Assembly: GCA_031278315.1 (NCBI GenBank)
Contig: JAITKS010000231.1
Location: 1-44,642 of the forward strand
Source of the DNA: Planctomycetaceae bacterium
GTDB lineage: Bacteria > Planctomycetota > Planctomycetia > Pirellulales > Thermoguttaceae
Length of the DNA: 44,642 bases
Direction of reading: 5' to 3'
Position 1 is the first letter of the stretch, and the number at the start of each line of letters is the position of its first letter. Both the position numbers and the translations under genes were made by a program. Shown piece by piece: positions 26,059 to 35,040 of this stretch. The notes beneath the pieces were generated by a model. It was not told the DNA's origin. It saw only the letters and a program-made list of their open reading frames with translations, and did not search any database.

Positions 26059-28272
26059 TTAATTTTTTGAAATTGCATTTTCTTCGATTAATATTGCGGC
26101 GGCATTTTTTAGAAATTCATGCGCTTTCAACTCTCTTTCGATTGCAATTTTTGTATCAATATTTAACGTCATTTCTACCTCCCATATCCCCGAACTGTCC
26201 GGAACAAGACGCCAATGCGGCTGCAACGCTGCCGATTGATGCACTAACTCAAATCCTGCTTCCGATTGACTTACCGTTTCAATTGGAAACGCATAAAAAT
26301 CAGTCGGACGATTCACATTCAAAATTACATCTAATCCAAGCCAATCGTCATACAAACCGATCTCACTCCAATTTTGAATATCTAAATTAGAACTTAAATT
26401 TCCAATATTTTTACCATTACTTACACTTTTTCCGCTATGATAAAATCTGTTATCAATCCCCCCTGGCATACCTGCAAAATTTAATTCTACTGCAAAATGT
26501 ATTCTATAATCTTTCGGTAAATTACTAAGCCGATATGCAATTTCAACAATACTGCTGCCTGCATTCAACGTTACCGCTTTGTCAATCCGAATCAGAGTCC
26601 CATAAGCATAAGCTTCACGAGAGAGCAAAACTTGAAACCGTCCGGCTTTTTTGCGGACAACTGCGTCATATTCTTCCTGCACAAAATTACCATGCTGCCC
26701 AACCCGTGAATGACAAACTGAATCGAAATCAGTATCATAATCATAAAATAAATCGATCATACTTTTTCGCGGATACCAATCATATTGCAATCGCCTTGCT
26801 AGACCCTCTTGCTTGAAAATTATTCTTTGACCCGTGTTATCAGCAGCGTCGAAATTATGCCGCTGAATAATTTTCTGATGATACGCCTCAGGACGGCGCG
26901 TAATAGTCGCAAGCAAATTATGTGCAATCGATTTTATGTCAAACTCGTAAATCGTGCCGCCTAAATACGGAGCTAAAAATAAATTTATTTTGTCATTCGT
27001 TAAACGCACTTCGTTTTTTCCGTCGAAATTGAAATCCGCAATTTGAGATTCAACCCATTCGCCGGTTCGTTCCGTTGCGGCATCAATTAAATTGTCCGCT
27101 TTAATCAATTCAGCATAAACGGCATTACGCAAATGCGGTAAATAAATACCGCCGAAAGCACCATGCCAATACCCGCAATTACATTGACTACGATACAGAG
27201 ATTCACGAGCTAAATCAATTTCCGCACCGCCCCAACCTTCCTCTATCGACTTTTTCAAACGCGTACTAACACTCATCATACGGCAATACATCTCATCCGA
27301 TTCAGGATAACGTACTTTGAAATTCCGCCAAAATCCGCCTCCCAAAAATTGACGTATTATCTGCCATCTTTCATCGTGTTCCATGTCAATCCGCAATTGT
27401 TCCAGCTCTATTTGCTGCTCGGGTTTGAGTACCCATTCAGTCATCTCACGATAACTCCCGTCATGAATATAAATTTTTCCAAGAGGCGGGATAGAATCCA
27501 TGACTTCAGACGGAGTCGTAGTAACAATCCAATCGCTGTTTTCGGAAAGTGCGTCGAAAAACTTGTACAGCCATTTGTCCTCATATACGTGCCGATGCGT
27601 TTGCGGCCAACTGCCGAATTTCTCACCGTCGTCGCCATGTACAATTACAGGAAATTGATCTTTGTCCGCAGTCTCCATTAGATACGAAATTACGTCTTCG
27701 ATCCGCCCGAAAGGAATTAAATACCGCAACCGCTCACTGCCGGGAAATACGTTTATTGTTTTTCCGTCGTCTTCGGTTAAATAGTGCCGGTAAAGAGCTG
27801 TTTCTTTAACTCCGGCATATTTCAAATGTGTGTCATCAAGAATTGTGTAACGCATACCGGCGTCAACAAGATCACGAACATAACTTTGTTCCCAAACGCG
27901 TTCAGGAATCCATAGTCCGGCTATTTTTGCGCCTAAACGTTTTTGCAACCAGTCTGAGTACATCTCAATTTGACCAATTCGATCACGTGAAGGCAGCATC
28001 GAAAGAATCGGCTCAAAGAATGGACCGCCGATAATTTCAACTCGATGTTCCCGCACAAGATCGGCAACACGGTCGAGATAGTCAGGATGATTTTCCGCAA
28101 GCCATTCAATAAGCGAACCGCTCGTATGTAAAGCGAGTTTAAGTTTAGGGAAACTTTCAAAAAGCTCAAGAAAAGGCTGGTAACTATCTTGATACGTCTG
28201 CTCGATTATATGACCAAAGTTACCAATAGGTTGATGATTATGAATAGCAAATATAAAACGGATTGGTTTCAT
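26059..28272 (-). CDS. GH57 alpha-glucan enzyme (4-alpha-glucanotransferase or alpha-amylase)
   Basis: GH57 enzymes cut or transfer alpha-1,4-glucan chains and act on glycogen or maltodextrin. This 737-residue protein has the family motifs in order: HNHQP at 11-15, GGPFFEP at about 82-88, WIPERVW with the nucleophile Glu124, and HGDDGEKFGSW with the acid Asp near 214-215. These positions match the Thermococcus 4-alpha-glucanotransferase layout, and the long beta-rich C-terminus (about 390-737) fits the DUF1925/DUF1926 domains of that subgroup. No signal peptide, so it is cytoplasmic. It likely handles stored glucan. No ribosome-binding site is evident at the ATG. The family call is firm; the exact reaction is less so. 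Confidence 0.94.
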   Translation of the reverse strand: MKPIRFIFAIHNHQPIGNFGHIIEQTYQDSYQPFLELFESFPKLKLALHTSGSLIEWLAENHPDYLDRVADLVREHRVEIIGGPFFEPILSMLPSRDRIGQIEMYSDWLQKRLGAKIAGLWIPERVWEQSYVRDLVDAGMRYTILDDTHLKYAGVKETALYRHYLTEDDGKTINVFPGSERLRYLIPFGRIEDVISYLMETADKDQFPVIVHGDDGEKFGSWPQTHRHVYEDKWLYKFFDALSENSDWIVTTTPSEVMDSIPPLGKIYIHDGSYREMTEWVLKPEQQIELEQLRIDMEHDERWQIIRQFLGGGFWRNFKVRYPESDEMYCRMMSVSTRLKKSIEEGWGGAEIDLARESLYRSQCNCGYWHGAFGGIYLPHLRNAVYAELIKADNLIDAATERTGEWVESQIADFNFDGKNEVRLTNDKINLFLAPYLGGTIYEFDIKSIAHNLLATITRRPEAYHQKIIQRHNFDAADNTGQRIIFKQEGLARRLQYDWYPRKSMIDLFYDYDTDFDSVCHSRVGQHGNFVQEEYDAVVRKKAGRFQVLLSREAYAYGTLIRIDKAVTLNAGSSIVEIAYRLSNLPKDYRIHFAVELNFAGMPGGIDNRFYHSGKSVSNGKNIGNLSSNLDIQNWSEIGLYDDWLGLDVILNVNRPTDFYAFPIETVSQSEAGFELVHQSAALQPHWRLVPDSSGIWEVEMTLNIDTKIAIERELKAHEFLKNAAAILIEENAISKN

Positions 28273-28700
28273 GTTTTTGTTTTTTATTTTCTAGCCGAGT
28301 AGGGGGTTAAAATTAAATTCCGGTAATATATCAATCGAATTTTTATAAAATTCCAACATACAATTAACATATTTTGCGAAATCAAAACGATCATGTCTTT
28401 TTTTACCGTGAAACAAAATTGTCTCTGTAAATCGGCTGATTTTGACGATTACATCAATTTTAACGGCAAATAATTTATAAAATTTCAAATAGAATCGTGA
28501 AGCTCCTTTAGTAAACTAAAATATACGGCTAATAAAGTGCTGCCCCCAGCGGGACTTGTTGATTGTTAGCTCTGTCATAACTCAAAAAATAATACCGAAT
28601 TTTAAAGAACAAAGAGTATATTATGAATTTAGTGATTCGAATTTATGATCCGTAATAATTTCCGCATGCGAACTAACCACTAACCACTGACCGCTAACCG
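28273..28700. repeat. gap with A, P, T-arm and H8 repeats
   Basis: About 430 bases. A repeat at 28323-28340, a P unit (GGCTAATAAAGTGCTGCCCCC, about 28530), a lone T arm (ACCGAATTTTAAAGAACAAAG) at 28591-28624, and H8 at 28629-28703. The GH57 promoter must lie in the right-hand part. No gene. Confidence 0.75.
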
Positions 28701-28703
28701 TTA
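28629..28703 (-). repeat. H element copy 8, at a stop codon
   Basis: Reverse orientation; tail, TTTCCGCATGCGAA, then four CTAACCA-like units. Its last TTA is the TAA stop codon of the following minus-strand glycosyltransferase gene, so TTAGTGG follows the stop on the sense strand. Confidence 0.9.
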
Positions 28704-29441
28704 ATTTGAATCTATTTTCCAAATATCGTTTATCCATTTTGCGGGTTTTACGGCTCTTAAACCGTATTTTCCGATCCATCCGTTTACTACAGAATCGGGA
28801 TTCGGATTGCCGTGAAAAATTACGATTTTACAGTTTTTCGGTTTTCGCGGCGGGACAAAATAACATATCGGAAACGGTTGTAAACAATGTCTCTTAAAGC
28901 TACGGCACCAATCCGAGTCCCAATATTTAAGGATACCCTTCTGATTAATCGAATGAGATAAATACGCTTGTTCATTTCGATATGTCTTTCGTATCTGTTC
29001 TCCGTTGGTTAAGAAATTATCTAAAATGTCTTGATGTGCACCGATTTTAAATCTAAATACAGACGAATTACCAATTACTTTGTCTTTAAATCCCCATTCA
29101 CGTATGATCAAAAATTCACCCGGACAATCAAAAAAAGGCTGAATATTATCAAGTATTAAGACATCTAAATCTAAAAATAATCCGATACCTTTTATATCGC
29201 TGCCTAGTTGATTTCCGATAATTGTCAATTTCCGCCAACCGCGCTCGGGTAATGTTTTATCAAGATACATATCAGGCAGCGGGCGGATTTCGACACTCGA
29301 ATCTATACCAACATTATTATCGGTAAAGCAAATAAATCTATAAGGTTCGGATAAATTACAACGCACCGTACGTGCAAGATTATTTACATAACTGCTGGAA
29401 AATTTCGTTCCCCATTTCATACAAATTATATTTCTGTCCAT
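28701..29441 (-). CDS. glycosyltransferase-like protein (DxD type)
   Basis: The 246-residue protein resembles single-domain glycosyltransferases of the GT8/TcdA-like superfamily. It begins IICMKWGTKFSSSYVNNLARTV, has RFICFTDN near 36-42, and a DLD motif at 91-93 within IGLFLDLDVLILDNI, the expected metal/nucleotide-sugar site. A later HGNPNPD block fits the second conserved site. No membrane segment is seen, so it is cytoplasmic or peripheral. The acceptor is unknown; it may build surface polysaccharide together with sugar-nucleotide enzymes such as the decarboxylase near the right end. The stop codon is supplied by the H8 element. Confidence 0.82.
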   Translation of the reverse strand: MDRNIICMKWGTKFSSSYVNNLARTVRCNLSEPYRFICFTDNNVGIDSSVEIRPLPDMYLDKTLPERGWRKLTIIGNQLGSDIKGIGLFLDLDVLILDNIQPFFDCPGEFLIIREWGFKDKVIGNSSVFRFKIGAHQDILDNFLTNGEQIRKTYRNEQAYLSHSINQKGILKYWDSDWCRSFKRHCLQPFPICYFVPPRKPKNCKIVIFHGNPNPDSVVNGWIGKYGLRAVKPAKWINDIWKIDSN

Positions 29442-29809
29442 AACATAATTATTGTTACAAAAATTGAATAGCTTTCGATATATTTACCTTTTACATTTTG
29501 TAATATATCAGTGAAATAATTTATTGTTGCTGGGATCGCGGTCGTCTCGACCGCATCTTTAGGCGTTTTTTGTACAAAAAAGATGCAGGCGGGACGCCTG
29601 CGCTCCCGACTAAAATATTTTTTAGTAATTCACTTAAATTTAAAATCTAAAATCTAAAATTACAAAATCCGATTTCTCTGTGTTCTCTGTGTTCTCTGTG
29701 GTTAATAAAAAAAATATTCCACTGACTATATTACTAAAAAACGAATTTTAAAGTGTAATTGGTATTATTACCAATTAAAAATTAAAGCAAGAACGATTAT
29801 TATTAACTT
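29442..29809. repeat. A-bounded composite with M element and C repeat
   Basis: An A repeat forward at 29500-29517 and inverted at 29715-29733 bound a 234-bp block. Inside lie an M element (29532-29607, hairpins GCGGTCG-TCT-CGACCGC and GCAGGCG-GGA-CGCCTGC) and a C repeat (29672-29710). A 9-bp perfect stem TAATTGGTA / TACCAATTA with a 4-nt loop at 29756-29777 lies near the end of the next minus-strand gene. No gene. Confidence 0.85.
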
Positions 29810-31030
29810 TTATCTTATCGGATAATTTAACCATACATTGGGATCGGCTTCGTATTTTTTTAGTTCGCTTTCATTTTTTGGCGGAATTAATGGTCGAACA
29901 ATTCTAAAGCCTGTAAAAGGAGCATCCGTTGTCCACCATATACTTTGCGGAATAATTGGGTCTTGCCTTTTCCATTCGGTAACAGAAAATAATCTTGCGG
30001 CAGAACGTAATTTATTTGTATCGTCATCTTCGCAATTTCCGCCGCGTAAAACTTGTCCCAAACCAGTCTGAATCGGAACACTTACAGGATCACTCGAATT
30101 CGACTCGCGATTTGAATACGTGTTTATATCATATTGTTCTAAAACCCATTCTGACAAATTTCCGTGCATATCATACAATCCCCATGCATTCGGTTTCTTT
30201 TGCATCACTCTCTTTGATGTTCCGTCACTGTTGTCAAAATACCATGCGTAATCGCCGATGTTCTTATCGGAATCGCCAAAAGAAAATGCCGTTGCCGTAC
30301 CTGCTCTACAGGCATATTCCCATTCGGCTTCAGTTGGTAAACGATAAAATCGTCCGGTTTGAATTGTTAGCCATTTACAATAAACTTGCGCCATGTACAA
30401 AGTCATTCCGCTTGCAGGATAACCATTTTTTGCGAAATTATCGTAACTGATCGCACTTATAGTATGAGGCGGCGTCGGTGAAGCCATCGCATCTGCTAAC
30501 AATTCACGTTCCGTCCGTTCATTTTGTTTCTTCCGTTTCTCCCTCAATATTTGTAACGCAAACAGACTAAATTCCTGCCACGTTACTTCATGCTCTTCCA
30601 TCCAAAACGGTTTAATTTCAATTTCGTGCTGCGGCGATTCATCTTGATTATGACCCGCCTCCGTTTCCGGACTGCCCATTGTAAATTTACCGCCGGGAAT
30701 CGGTAACATCTTAAAAGAAATCGACGTTCCGCTAATCGTTTCAATATACGGTTTCATCTCTTCAGCCGTAGCCGCCGACGAATCTGGAACCGGAACAGGT
30801 GACTCCAAAAACTCTAATGTCGATTTGAAAAATGGATTATTTCGCAATAAAACTGTTTTATTCGTATCCGTAACTTCCTTGCCCGTTGTGTCAGATTGAT
30901 TCTGATTTTTCGTTACAATAATTTTTGGTGAATCTACAGAAATCGAATCAGCCGAATTACTGCCGCCCCGAAAATCACAACCTAAAATACAAAAAAACAA
31001 AATCAATATCACACAAACTTGTTTAAACAT
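29810..31030 (-). CDS. SUMF1/FGE-domain lipoprotein
   Basis: The protein starts with a lipoprotein signal (MFKQVCVILILFFCILGC; lipid on the Cys) and carries an SUMF1-type domain: GGKFTMGSPETEAGHNQDESPQHEIEI, then EVTWQEF, YRLPTEAEWEYACRAGTATAFSFGD, WGLYDMHGNLSEWVLEQYD, VLRGGNC and GFRIVRP. True formylglycine-generating enzymes need a Cys pair after RGGS; here the block reads RGGNCEDDDTNKLRSAAR and lacks that pair, so sulfatase activation is unlikely and a binding role more probable. I choose the ATG at 31030 because it gives a clean lipoprotein signal; in-frame ATGs at 31038, 31042, 31048, 31060 and 31072 area come from a 12-nt repeat and make the true start uncertain. Confidence 0.85.
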   Translation of the reverse strand: MFKQVCVILILFFCILGCDFRGGSNSADSISVDSPKIIVTKNQNQSDTTGKEVTDTNKTVLLRNNPFFKSTLEFLESPVPVPDSSAATAEEMKPYIETISGTSISFKMLPIPGGKFTMGSPETEAGHNQDESPQHEIEIKPFWMEEHEVTWQEFSLFALQILREKRKKQNERTERELLADAMASPTPPHTISAISYDNFAKNGYPASGMTLYMAQVYCKWLTIQTGRFYRLPTEAEWEYACRAGTATAFSFGDSDKNIGDYAWYFDNSDGTSKRVMQKKPNAWGLYDMHGNLSEWVLEQYDINTYSNRESNSSDPVSVPIQTGLGQVLRGGNCEDDDTNKLRSAARLFSVTEWKRQDPIIPQSIWWTTDAPFTGFRIVRPLIPPKNESELKKYEADPNVWLNYPIR

Positions 31031-31084
31031 TTTTATTTTCATTTTCATTCTTATTTTCATTCTTATTTTCATTCTTATTTTTAT
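31031..31084 (-). repeat. ATGAAAATAAGA tandem repeat at a gene start
   Basis: On the minus strand, ATGAAAATAAGA-type units stack up before the lipoprotein ATG and provide several in-frame start codons in a row (encoding MKIR repeats). Confidence 0.8.
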
Positions 31085-31244
31085 TATTTGTAAAATTGCT
31101 CTTACTTTAATTTTTCAGTTCGAGTTGTTTACTTACTTATCGAAAATCCGGTTTGACAAAATACTCTCTTGTATCCCCTGATCACCAGTATCACCGAAAT
31201 TAATGTTACGATAAATATATTTGACAAATTCTTTCTATACATAT

Positions 31245-32036
31245 CTATCCTGTTGCAATCACGGCTAACTTTAAATTGTTTACATTTTTATTCGCCCGCT
31301 TGACATCTATTCTAACACCAAAAAATTGCTTGCCCGTTATTGTTAGTTTCGCATCTTCAACATCAACTAAATAAGCGTCAACCGTCGGCAAACGCTCGAA
31401 AACAGGATAAAACGGAACATGAATACTCACCGTTAATTGATTTTCATCAAACTCAACCCGAAAATAACCTTCAAATTTGTCTTCGCCTAATTCAGTCTTA
31501 TGACGAATTATGTGTTGCGTTTTACCAATCTGCCAAATAGAACTCGATAAATTATCAAATTCATCTATCGCTGAATTTTCATTTGCTTGTTCAATATCAA
31601 TATCGATATTACTAACTCTATTTTCAAATACTTCATTCGGCTTGTTGACAATACTTTCTGCTGATTGCTGATAATTTTTGTCAGATTGATTTCTCTCGAT
31701 AAATAATTTTCGTAACCAAAAGTTCCACACAATTTCCGTTACAATAATTATCAATACGTATATCAGAAAAGCATCTGCCTGAAGTTGTACACCAAATCCA
31801 ATTGCAGATAACCAATTACGTCCGCCAAAACTTAAACACGTATCATTAGGTTTCAACAAATGCAAGAAAAGAAAAATAATCGCAACCCAACATCCCATCA
31901 TCGATGCAATACAATAATCGTTACTTCCTACACCCGCCCAAAACCGATTCAATACCGCAAGACACGAAGCCAACCAAAATATAAATTGACCAGTCCAAAA
32001 CAAACCTGTACTAATATTCTTGATTGAAAAAAACAT
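31245..32036 (-). CDS. three-helix membrane protein with soluble C-terminal domain
   Basis: The 263-residue protein has three hydrophobic segments (about 10-28, 40-61, 91-111), a charged linker and a C-terminal domain (about 175-263) ending VDVEDAKLTITGKQFFGVRIDVKRANKNVNNLKLAVIATG, which looks like a beta sheet. I do not recognise the family. The downstream neighbour on the same strand is the SUMF1 lipoprotein, 170 bases further on, so they might share a transcript with this gene first. No ribosome-binding site is visible. A possible envelope protein, no more can be said. Confidence 0.75.
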   Translation of the reverse strand: MFFSIKNISTGLFWTGQFIFWLASCLAVLNRFWAGVGSNDYCIASMMGCWVAIIFLFLHLLKPNDTCLSFGGRNWLSAIGFGVQLQADAFLIYVLIIIVTEIVWNFWLRKLFIERNQSDKNYQQSAESIVNKPNEVFENRVSNIDIDIEQANENSAIDEFDNLSSSIWQIGKTQHIIRHKTELGEDKFEGYFRVEFDENQLTVSIHVPFYPVFERLPTVDAYLVDVEDAKLTITGKQFFGVRIDVKRANKNVNNLKLAVIATG

Positions 32037-32167
32037 CTTAAACTGCTCTTACTTGAGTTTCCAGTCTTAACCGCCTGCTGCCTTCCAATAGGAAAAATAG
32101 AGACACAAAGCATTGAGTCTCTACAAAATTTTTTTTGTAATACCAATTACATTTTAAAATTCGTTTT
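32037..32167. repeat. G palindrome and T-like AT repeat
   Basis: A 22-bp palindrome GAGACACAAAGCATTGAGTC lies at 32100-32121, matching similar ones at about 9790, 38865 and 42946. At 32139-32163 the sequence ACCAATTACATTTTAAAATT matches the repeat at 13308-13330 and, inverted, 29742-29775. Confidence 0.75.
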
Positions 32168-32902
32168 TTATTTTACGCTTGCATTATTTTTTTTGATGTC
32201 GATTATTCTTAAAATTACTTTGTTTGAAGCATGATTGTCTTGTAAGCTGCAGATATAATCTAAATCGAATCCGATTAATATTAGGAACAATAAATCACCT
32301 AGCGGCATTGTTGGCAGATGGTTTTCATCCCATACATCGTGCGGCACTTTGTTAAGATTGTTCCACTCGAACTGATGTCTTTGTGCTAAATCGCTTAACA
32401 CTTTTTTAGGTTCACTCAAGATTGGTAATTTAATTGTAACCGGCTTTTTCAATATTGATTGAGCTGCCGATAACGCCGTTTTGTTTTTTGCGTTACGAAT
32501 ATCAGTTTGTGAAATAAATTTACGATGTTCAGCAAGTAAGTGCGGAAAAATATTTCGCATCTCGTCAAGTCCAATATAAACAACCGACACGAAGAAATAA
32601 CAATATAATCCCGACGAATCTGTAAGTTTCTGAAAAACTTCTCTTACTTTTTTATTCTCTGCTTGAATACTTATTTTCGTCGATGGATCAATACGTCTGT
32701 CAATAAAAACAGAGACATTGCAGCTCTTCGCAATTTGCATCAACGAATCGCGCAACGGTACGTCATGAATTTTCACACTAATAACACTGTCAAAATTTGC
32801 TTTAGCTAAACTTAAAGTTGACGGCAAAAATAATAACAAAATTACAAGTATAAAAATTTTGTATCCATTTAACAGATTTTTATAATGTTTGTATTCATAC
32901 AT
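32168..32902 (-). CDS. secreted protein with STN (secretin/TonB N-terminal) domain
   Basis: The protein has a signal peptide (hydrophobic stretch GYKIFILVILLLFLPSTLSLAKA) followed by ISVKIHDVPLRDSLMQIAKSCNVSVFIDRRIDPSTKISIQAENKKVREVFQKL, the STN-type pattern also seen at the N-terminus of secretins and TonB receptors. The rest (to about residue 244) has a second similar alpha/beta repeat but no secretin pore or beta-barrel. Planctomycetes have stand-alone STN proteins of unknown role. I start at the ATG at 32902; a TTG at 32962 would add 20 polar residues. Periplasmic location is likely. Confidence 0.8.
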   Translation of the reverse strand: MYEYKHYKNLLNGYKIFILVILLLFLPSTLSLAKANFDSVISVKIHDVPLRDSLMQIAKSCNVSVFIDRRIDPSTKISIQAENKKVREVFQKLTDSSGLYCYFFVSVVYIGLDEMRNIFPHLLAEHRKFISQTDIRNAKNKTALSAAQSILKKPVTIKLPILSEPKKVLSDLAQRHQFEWNNLNKVPHDVWDENHLPTMPLGDLLFLILIGFDLDYICSLQDNHASNKVILRIIDIKKNNASVK

Positions 32903-33082
32903 GATCTGATCTGATCTGATGACTGATAATTTGATGATCTGATTAGTTTTAAACTTAAACAACTCTTACTTAAATTTTCGTTTTGATTCGCTTGCCTATC
33001 GAAAAAGCAGACTTTCTAATGAATAGTTTTGTGCCGCCGAAAATCATAATGCAAGTTGTACAATGATACATTACCATTGAAA

Positions 33083-34057
33083 TTAAATATCAAAAGAAAT
33101 TGTTTCAAGATTAGTATCTCTGAAACCAGTACCGCGTACTTTCAAATTTGGTTTCTCTATCACAACGGTTGTATTAGGTGCTACTGAATATGTCAACCAA
33201 ACATTCGATCCGATAATTGAATCATGTCCAATTATAGTTTCACCTCCTAGTATTGTTGCATTCGCATAAATTACGACATTGTCTTCAAGAGTCGGATGCC
33301 GCTTTGTTGTTCTCACTAGATTTCCGGTTTCATCTTTTGGAAAACTTAACGCGCCCAGCGTTACACCTTGATAAAGTTTTACCCATTTTCCGATTTTACA
33401 AGTTGCACCTATAACGACACCAGTTCCATGATCAATGAAAAAATATTCTCCGATATCTGCGCCGGGATGAATATCTATTCCGGTTTTTGCATGTGCCCAT
33501 TCAGTCATCATTCTTGGAATCAAAGGAATCTCCAAACGATACATAACATGAGCTAACCGATAAACCGTAACCGCTTCAAGTCCGGGATAACAAAATATTA
33601 CCTCATCCTTCGATTTGCACGCCGGATCACCTGCGTATGATGCTTCAACATCTTTACTCAGCTTGCGGCGTATGTTCGGTAACTCGTCTAGAAATGCTGC
33701 CGCCTTAATAGACGCTTGCTCATTGGCATATTGAGTTTTAGATGGATTACAATCACACGAGTTACCATCACCATGACAAATCGCACGCTCGAATAACGTA
33801 CAAATGTGATCATGCAAACGGTCAACAAGATAACCAACATAATAACCAACATTCGACGAATTAAGCCGATCCAAATGACGATATCCGGGATATATTATCT
33901 CCTTCAAATCTTCTATTACGTTAATTACCGTACCATAATTAGGAAGAGGACAATGATCAAGATGATGCGTCAGTTTCGTTTCAAGATACGATTCAACTAT
34001 CCTATCGGTCAAGGAAGAAATATACGATTTTTGTTCTGGAAAATTAAACATTATCAT
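33083..34057 (-). CDS. cysE: serine O-acetyltransferase
   Basis: CysE acetylates serine with acetyl-CoA to give O-acetylserine for cysteine synthesis. The 324-residue protein has a helical N-terminal half and the left-handed beta-helix with hexapeptide repeats: AHAKTGIDIHPGADIGEYFFIDHGTGVVIGATCKIGKWVKLYQGVTLGA, then KRHPTLEDNVVIYANATILGGETIIGHDSIIGSNVWL. The catalytic His/Asp pair is in IDHGTG. The long N-terminal half is typical of the EpsC-like form of this family. It is cytoplasmic. No cysK is adjacent. The ATG at 34057 has no clear ribosome-binding site. The identification is secure. Confidence 0.95.
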   Translation of the reverse strand: MIMFNFPEQKSYISSLTDRIVESYLETKLTHHLDHCPLPNYGTVINVIEDLKEIIYPGYRHLDRLNSSNVGYYVGYLVDRLHDHICTLFERAICHGDGNSCDCNPSKTQYANEQASIKAAAFLDELPNIRRKLSKDVEASYAGDPACKSKDEVIFCYPGLEAVTVYRLAHVMYRLEIPLIPRMMTEWAHAKTGIDIHPGADIGEYFFIDHGTGVVIGATCKIGKWVKLYQGVTLGALSFPKDETGNLVRTTKRHPTLEDNVVIYANATILGGETIIGHDSIIGSNVWLTYSVAPNTTVVIEKPNLKVRGTGFRDTNLETISFDI

Positions 34058-34292
34058 TACGTTTCACGCTAAAATTTTTCTCAATATCGCACTAAACAAA
34101 TTAAAAACACGATAAACAATAGGGAATTTCTAAAAACTTATTTTAGGAGAACCGCAGGCGTTTTGTCTGTACTGTTTTAGTACAAAAAACGTCTAAATAT
34201 AATGTCTAAATATACGGTCGAGGCGGCCGCGTTCCTTCTAACTATAAATTTTTTATGCGAGTTTTTTAGAAGTCCCCTTTAACTTAATTTGA
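34058..34292. repeat. M element between cysE and a small basic gene
   Basis: An M element at 34122-34275: left arm AATTTCTAAAAACTTATTTTAG, inner GAACCGCAGGCG and GGCGGCCGCGTTCC, right arm ending TTTTTTAGAAGTCCC. Same family as those at 13164, 29532 and 39838. Confidence 0.85.
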
Positions 34293-34526
34293 TTATTTTG
34301 ATTTATTGTCTGATGTTATTTTAGTTTTTGCCGCCTTGATTTTTCTGAAAAGAAATTGCCGTACTTCTTCAACGAGATGTTTTGGGATTCGCACCGCAGT
34401 TGTAACACATCCGTATCTGCCCGTACCTTGCGGACGGCCTCTTTTGATTTTGGATGTAACGCTCTTTTTCGTTTGTTTTGACTTTTTAATTAGTTTTGAT
34501 TGCTTTTTTAATTCCTTTTTTGCCAT
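34293..34526 (-). CDS. small basic DNA-binding-like protein
   Basis: The 77-residue protein is very basic, with a Lys/Ser-rich start and an RGRP motif (AT-hook-like) followed by QGTGRYGCVTTAVRIPKHLVEEVRQFLFRKIK, which looks like a ribbon-helix-helix or similar short DNA-binding module. I recall near-identical RGRP-GTGKYGC-type proteins in planctomycetes, of unknown role. It may help pack or regulate DNA; this is inference from charge and motif. No ribosome-binding site is visible. Confidence 0.75.
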   Translation of the reverse strand: MAKKELKKQSKLIKKSKQTKKSVTSKIKRGRPQGTGRYGCVTTAVRIPKHLVEEVRQFLFRKIKAAKTKITSDNKSK

Positions 34527-35040
34527 GTTAAATTCTATGGTTAAGGTTACAAAATGAAGTTACTGCATTACTGCATACGTTAGCAACATCTGAATTGTTG
34601 CATTTTCAAAATAAGTGTACATAAATTCGATTCACGCACACGAAACGCCGCCGGCATGAAATAAGTCTTGAATCATTTCAATCGATCTTTTTTCGAAACT
34701 CATTTTGCGTCAGATACCAAACATATACCAAATATAATTTCCGCATTCTTTGCAAGTAATCAATCTCTTGACTAATCTCTTGACTGTTCTCTTGCCTGAT
34801 TTTGAAAATATTGTTTTTACGTATGTTATCTATTCGCATTTGAGAAATCTGAAATTCGATACATGAATGAAACCGCCGCCGATTTCAATGCAAGCAGAGT
34901 TTATTAAATTTTTATTACTTTAATTATGTTTACTTCAACAGCATATTATTTTTTTACGTTTTCACGCTATCAAAATTTATAATAAGTTTCAGTAAACAAT
35001 TTTCATATATTTGTAAGTGTGGTAAATTTTTTTAAGTTGA
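34527..35040. other. AT-rich intergenic region
   Basis: About 510 bases. I see no gene and no strong hairpin. Direct short repeats CTCTTGACT lie at about 34760-34800, and an L-type fragment (GCCGATTTCAATGCAAGCAGAG) at about 34876-34897. Confidence 0.4.

Noticed and set aside
18501..28703. Heptamer arrays as a CRISPR or telomere-like structure
   Set aside because: Units are contiguous 7-mers without spacers, and they are scattered inside the chromosome beside genes, not at an end.
29756..29777. TAATTGGTA/TACCAATTA hairpin as a rho-independent terminator
   Set aside because: The stem is AT-rich and no U run follows on the strand of the adjacent gene; kept only as a repeat feature.
29810..31030. 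Active formylglycine-generating enzyme
   Set aside because: The required Cys pair after RGG is missing.
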